From: Euglena gracilis
Lineage: Eukaryota > Euglenida > Euglenophyceae > Euglenales
Direction of reading: 5' to 3'
Assembly: GCA_039621445.1 (NCBI GenBank)
Contig: CP154955.1
Location: 36,497,123 to 36,561,122, forward strand
Length of the DNA: 64,000 nucleotides
The position numbers and the translations under genes were made by a program. Under the pieces are notes generated by a model. The model saw nothing but the letters and a program-made list of their open reading frames with translations. It was not told where the DNA came from and searched no databases. Shown here one piece after another: positions 60,069 to 64,000 of the stretch (positions within the stretch are counted from its first letter, which is position 1; each line of letters opens with the position of its first letter).

Positions 60069-60911
60069 TTGCAAAGTAACAGAGACCTACAGTGGACTGT
60101 GCAGCACCTGACTTTTCGGGTTTTGGCATTGGGAAAAGCCAACGAAGAGTGGGTTCTGCAGCAGCAGCAACAAAAACCCCCCGCTGTCGACATCCACGTG
60201 GTGGAGCACATGGCTGCACGAATCGAAGAAACGGCCAGGGCTGACTGCCTCCATATTTTTGAACTTTTTGAGAAAAAACGTGAGGCCCAGGTGCAAATTT
60301 CTGTGCAAAAAATTGACGCACAAGCACTTGAACTTTTTTTCGGGCAGGAAAAAAGTTTTGAGGAAAAACTGGCCCAGCAGTTTTCTTCGAGCCGTGATCA
60401 GTTTTTGGCCCTCAGGCAGGAATTTTTACGTATTTTGGACAACCTGCCACAGGAAATTTTGAAGCAGGTGCAAAATCAGGTGGCTGCCTTACCGATTAAG
60501 GATCTCGTGCTTGAAAATTTTCAGCGGTTCGCTGAGAATTTTAAAGCCGCCCAGCCGGCTCAGGTGGGGGAGGCAGAAGCTCTCCAAGAGCTGGCCGTCG
60601 TCACTGCCAAAATCGTTGAAGTTCAGGCTGATCTGGTGTCGCTGCGAGGTACGGTCCAGCGCCAGGCTCATTAGCTTCAGCAGTTCGCCGATTATGTTCG
60701 CCAGCTGGGTGAACAAAATTTAGCGATGAATACAGCCCTCCATGGTTTTGGTGGGGGTATTCAAAAACTACACCAGAATATTTCAGATGAAGTAGGGAAA
60801 CGACACTCAGAAATGCAAAAACTGTTGACGGATTGTCGGCAGAATTTTCAGAGTGTTTATCAGCAGATTTTTTCCAGGAGAAAAAATTTGGTGGGCTGGT
60901 GGAGGAATTAA
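60069..60911 (+). pseudogene. Gag coiled-coil region, copy 4
   Basis: The 201-residue frame to TAG (60672-60674) and its in-frame continuation, as in copy 2. Confidence 0.65.
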
Positions 60912-61599
60912 GGCAGGGATTTGCACAAGTTGGGGGGAACACTTTCGAGTTACAGAAAGTGCTGCAGGATTTACAAAAAACGGACCCGTACACCCAACTG
61001 CAGAACCGAGAGGAGTTTTGCAGAGAATTTCTGACATGTGGTGGCTGCGGCAGGGCAGCCAGCAGCCCCTACACCCAGTGGAGCTGCCACAGCCTGGGCA
61101 GCAGCTGGCCCAGCAGCCCGTCGTCCAGCTAGCCCAGCAGCCTGGCCAACCAGCAGGCCAGCCGCAGCCTACTCACGGGCCGCCAAGGGGGCTGGGCCTG
61201 CCGTCAGTTGGACAGCAGCCCCTGGGGCAGCCTTCCAGCTCACTGGCCAGCACGGTGCCCAGTGCTGACCCAGCTTTTTCAGATCAGATTCTGTTTGCAC
61301 AGCCTCATCACAGCCCACTTACCAGCACGGTGCCCAGTGCTGACCCAGCGTTTTCAGATCTGAATGTTTTGCAAAATAAAACTGCAGTTTCAAACATTTC
61401 CCCTCCCTTAGTGATTGAGGGGGGATTTGTTTTGGAGGACACGCAAGACACGGCAGTGGTTTCTTCTGTGTCATTGTGTGTCCCTCCGCATGTTTCTGCA
61501 GCCCTGCTTTCTCGATTAGGCCTATCGGGACAGGGGGGGCTGCAGCCAACCCAGGTAACGGGTTGGGTTTTCCTTTTATTTGCTTTTGAAATTTTGTAG
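60853..61599 (+). pseudogene. Gag Gln/Pro-rich linker, copy 4
   Basis: As 22876-23622. It continues to LGLSGQGGLQPTQV and a hydrophobic end just before the capsid-like ORF. Sense frame from about residue 65. Confidence 0.55.
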
Positions 61600-61682
61600 G
61601 GAGGTGCTAAGCCCTTTTTAATGAATCGGGCAGCATTTCCTGGCAAGATTTTGAAGTAGATTGGAATCTTTACTGGGACAGG

Positions 61683-62330
61683 TTGACATCAGGGAAACCG
61701 TATTCGGATTTGCAAAAGCTGCAGGTTTTTGAGGCATGTTTAGGACCCAGATTAAGGGAGGAAATCAGGCTCTATCGGTTGAATGGAGCTAAATTAAGTT
61801 ACCCCACCATATTGGCCCAGTTCCAGAACCGTTATGCCTCGAGTAAGGGGCTGACGGCTTGGAAAATATGGCAGGAGGTAACCATGGTTAACGGAGGTAA
61901 AATAACCCGGTCTGAATTTTGGATTAAATTTTGCAGTGCCTGGCACCATGTTAAGGATGTCACAGCCGGGGAGGCACGAAGATTATTTTTTGAAAGAATT
62001 CCTCCTTTTTTAAGCAAGTTTTGCATAGAAGAGGAGGATAACCGAGCCCGTAAACAACCCATTGTCAGGCTCACAGGGGTACCAAATCCCACGGTGGATG
62101 GGATTAAAAGGAGTGTGAGCCAGATCACTGGGGGGATTGATCCACGGAAAGTTGTTATCAAAAACCCTGGTGCCATTTGCCTTATTGATTTCAGTTCTTC
62201 GGAGGAGGCACTGAAATTAACAGCCGTAAATGGAAGGAAATTGCAGGGAATGGAAAATTTCCTCAACGTCGAATTGGTGGAACGACTAATGACCGTTGAG
62301 GAAATGTTTGCTTTTCCCAGGGCAAGTTAG
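61683..62330 (+). CDS. Gag capsid-like domain with RRM-like C terminus, copy 4
   Basis: Identical in translation to copies 1 and 3. It is followed without the copy-3 insertion by the basic linker and knuckle. Confidence 0.65.
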   Translation: MTSGKPYSDLQKLQVFEACLGPRLREEIRLYRLNGAKLSYPTILAQFQNRYASSKGLTAWKIWQEVTMVNGGKITRSEFWIKFCSAWHHVKDVTAGEARRLFFERIPPFLSKFCIEEEDNRARKQPIVRLTGVPNPTVDGIKRSVSQITGGIDPRKVVIKNPGAICLIDFSSSEEALKLTAVNGRKLQGMENFLNVELVERLMTVEEMFAFPRAS

Positions 62331-62350
62331 CTCTTCGGGAAAAGCAGGAT

Positions 62351-62930
62351 TTGGCTTTAAATCAGCACCATTTTCCCAGATTATTCAGCAAATCGACATC
62401 GAAAGGCTCAGGGAAAATACAGGTGTTGGAAAAAAGGCCAGACCCCCCCCCGGTGTCCCCAACATCCGTTTCAGCACTAGCAGCTGGGGGGCAGGGTCAC
62501 ACCTCAACATCTGCCCCAAAGCCAGCTGCAAAGGGCGATAAGGGGCCAGCCCAGCCAGCCAGCCTCGCGGGGCAGGTCCCCTTCTTCGTCTTCGCGGCCA
62601 GCAGCAGTTTAATGATCGCGAACCCAAAGTCCAGCACCCCCAGCCCGGCAAGGCAAGGGGGGGCAGTCCTGGACCCCGCAGGCATCGGGTCGGGGCAGGT
62701 CGCCATACCCATGCTTCAACTGTGGGGAGTGCGGGCATTATTTTTATGAGTGCGATAAACCGCTGAGTGAGGCCCTTGTTAAATCTAAGGAATTTTGGCA
62801 AAATAATGGAAAAGGCAAGGGGCAGCCCAAGGGTAAAGGGCAGCCAGCCACTCAGCGAAATTCCTCTGGCAAGGGGGGTGCATGGTCAAAGGGGGGTGGG
62901 CCCACCTCTTCGTCCCCTGGGGCCCATTAA
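62351..62930 (+). pseudogene. Gag nucleocapsid region with CCHC knuckle, copy 4
   Basis: Linker KIQVLEKRPDPPPVSPTSVS and beyond, with a frame change at the G7 run near 62655-62661. Zinc knuckle C-F-N-C-G-E-C-G-H-Y-F-Y-E-C at 62712-62753. Gly/Lys-rich tail (NNGKGKGQPKGKGQP) ending at a TAA inside the methyltransferase ORF start. Confidence 0.78.
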
Positions 62931-63646
62931 GGGGGCCAGGAGCAGTTTCAGAAGGGGGGGCCCATGGCCGTGTCTCTCCCCCCTGTGAGGAAAACGGTGT
63001 AAATATTTCTGATTCAAAAAACTGGGCTATACAGGATTTTATGGCTGATTCAGGGTGTGGTGAAAAACACTCTTTGGATCAGCCCCCCAGATTTTTGAAT
63101 CGGACCCGATACTCCTGGAGGGAAGGAAAATGTTCACGGGTTCCTTTTTTGCATTCAAACCTGCCACAGCCCAACCCCCTACCATCAGCCCAGCGACCTC
63201 ACGCATTAGATTTATTCGCTGGCACGGGTTCAGTAGGGAGGCGGTTGGCAGAAAGGGGGTATGAAGTTTTGTCAATCGAAAATGCCCCCTGGACGGACTT
63301 CCACCCCTACACAGACATTTTGACCTGGTACTACAGGCGATACCCGGTTGGATTTTTTGAGGTTTTTGCCACTAGTCCCTCCTGTAATATTTATTCCACA
63401 GCTTATAACCCCAGGCCAAGGGATTTCTCTCAGGCGGATGCCCTGGTGGAGAAAGCCCTGGAAATTATAAAGTATTTTCAGCCAAAGTTGTGGTGGTTGG
63501 AGAACCCCCGCACTGGTCTCTTGCGAAATAGGGAGGTGGTGAAAAACCTGCCCTATATCGACATTGATTATTGTCAGTTTTCGGATTGGGGTTATAAAAA
63601 GCCCACACGTTTCTGGTGCTGCCCAGCCATTTCACAACTACGGTGA
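62882..63646 (+). CDS. Retrotransposon-borne C5 DNA methyltransferase, copy 4
   Basis: A 254-residue ORF. Residues 1-105 have no assigned domain; DFMADSGCGEKHSL at 52-65 recalls an Asp-Ser-Gly protease site but is unsupported otherwise. Motif I is DLFAGTGSVG (110-119) for AdoMet. SIENAP and the acidic DILTWYYRRYP segment follow. Motif IV is SPSC with nucleophile Cys168 (Ser in place of the usual second Pro). Motif VI is WWLENP (Glu207), motif VIII PTRFW (241-245). The order I-IV-VI-VIII is that of cytosine-C5 methyltransferases. The ORF ends soon after motif VIII. The next bases, in other frames, code for CDGESCPNLV, then GRIPP and VIDYLLSAAD, which resemble the C-terminal part of this enzyme family and lead straight into the protease. 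Intact catalytic residues make past activity likely; present activity is unknown. Confidence 0.83.
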   Translation: MVKGGWAHLFVPWGPLRGPGAVSEGGAHGRVSPPCEENGVNISDSKNWAIQDFMADSGCGEKHSLDQPPRFLNRTRYSWREGKCSRVPFLHSNLPQPNPLPSAQRPHALDLFAGTGSVGRRLAERGYEVLSIENAPWTDFHPYTDILTWYYRRYPVGFFEVFATSPSCNIYSTAYNPRPRDFSQADALVEKALEIIKYFQPKLWWLENPRTGLLRNREVVKNLPYIDIDYCQFSDWGYKKPTRFWCCPAISQLR

Positions 63647-63776
63647 GTGTTGTGTGATGGCGAATCGTGTCCTAACCTGGTGATGGGGGACAATGGGCAG
63701 TTCCGGCACCGTGAATTGTTGGGGGGCAGAAAAATGAAGTTTTCCCCCCGACAAAAAGGAAGAATACCCCCCCCTG

Positions 63777-64000
63777 GTGATTGATTATCTCCTAAGTGCT
63801 GCGGATATTCTGGGGGGGCAGCCCAAAGAAATTTCCAAAAATTCCCAGGATTTTGAGGAATGGGAATTTCCAGACCGTTGCTGTCATTTGGCCAACACCT
63901 TGAAGGTCAATCAGGTGTTGCCCATTGAAAACGAGCTGCAACTTTTGATGCTATCACAGACGTACCTCCCTAACGGAGATGCCAGGCAGCTCAGAACTTT
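63777..64000 (+). pseudogene. Start of retropepsin-like protease, copy 4 (cut by window end)
   Basis: Starts right after the C8 run (63767-63774), where the upstream frame (MGDNGQFRHRELLGGRKMKF ...) and this one (VIDYLLSAADILGG) part. The window ends in LPNGDARQLRT, just before the DTGA active site. Confidence 0.75.

Larger units (their letters stand above)
41963..64000. repeat. Palindrome C (continues past the window)
   Basis: Left arm about 41963-53041, right arm 53049-64000, spacer gacagta at 53042-53048, which is the reverse complement of the spacer of palindrome B. The arms match through gypsy protease, methyltransferase, Gag, short LTR element and LINE family 2. The main asymmetry is the 120-bp insertion in the left arm. 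Confidence 0.95.
59018..64000 (+). mobile_element. Gypsy-like element with C5 methyltransferase, copy 4 (continues past window)
   Basis: The cleanest Gag-to-methyltransferase stretch. Order on the plus strand: leader hairpins, Gag ORFs, knuckle, methyltransferase, start of protease. Confidence 0.87.

Overview
The window is repeat-on-repeat DNA from a protist nuclear genome, most likely a dinoflagellate. The reasons are the non-LTR reverse transcriptases with a restriction-like endonuclease tail, a DIRS-type tyrosine-recombinase retrotransposon, a Ty3/gypsy-like element carrying a cytosine-C5 DNA methyltransferase, many long G/C homopolymers and (AC)n tracts, and the absence of any recognisable host gene. 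I saw no rRNA, tRNA, CRISPR array or bacterial operon. The lineage is an inference: I looked for the dinoflagellate spliced-leader sequence and did not find it.

Layout. 1-6758 is an inverted duplication of a LINE (family 1: RT plus CCHC plus restriction-like endonuclease), centred on 3493-3499. Its right arm continues into an upstream ORF (6645-7937) with seven tandem 34-residue repeats and a 2A-like ribosome-skipping motif. 9.1-13.9 kb is a decayed DIRS-like element on the minus strand (Gag, RT, RNase H, N6-methyltransferase-like domain, tyrosine recombinase). It lies head-to-head with a second, truncated DIRS-like Gag on the plus strand (14.1-15.5 kb) across a 130-bp inverted repeat. 15.5-17.0 kb is C-rich and without a recognised gene. 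17.1-25.45 kb (minus) is the gypsy-like element, in the order Gag, C5 methyltransferase, protease, RT, RNase H, integrase H2C2 finger and chromodomain, with the integrase catalytic core missing. Next come a 1.55-kb short LTR element carrying one ORF (25458-27006), an unassigned 0.95-kb segment, and a decayed LINE of family 2 (about 28.0-31.4 kb).

From 31.4 kb on almost everything is a copy of 18.4-31.4 kb. Palindrome B folds 22.93-31.42 kb back onto 31.43-39.92 kb. A 13-N gap (39920-39932) follows. Then 18.44-31.42 kb recurs in direct orientation as 39.93-53.04 kb, and palindrome C folds that back onto 53.05-64.0 kb. Each module is therefore seen three or four times with small differences. 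The 7-nt loops of B and C are reverse complements of each other. This layout may be a real inverted amplicon, two haplotypes scaffolded end to end, or fold-back read artefacts; sequence alone cannot decide.

All coding content is mobile-element machinery, most of it broken by shared stops and frameshifts, often next to G/C homopolymers. The most interesting biology is the pair of unrelated methyltransferase domains carried by two retrotransposon classes, the methyltransferase-protease polyprotein of the gypsy-like element with its RRM-like Gag domain and hairpin-rich leader, and the 2A motif in LINE family 1.
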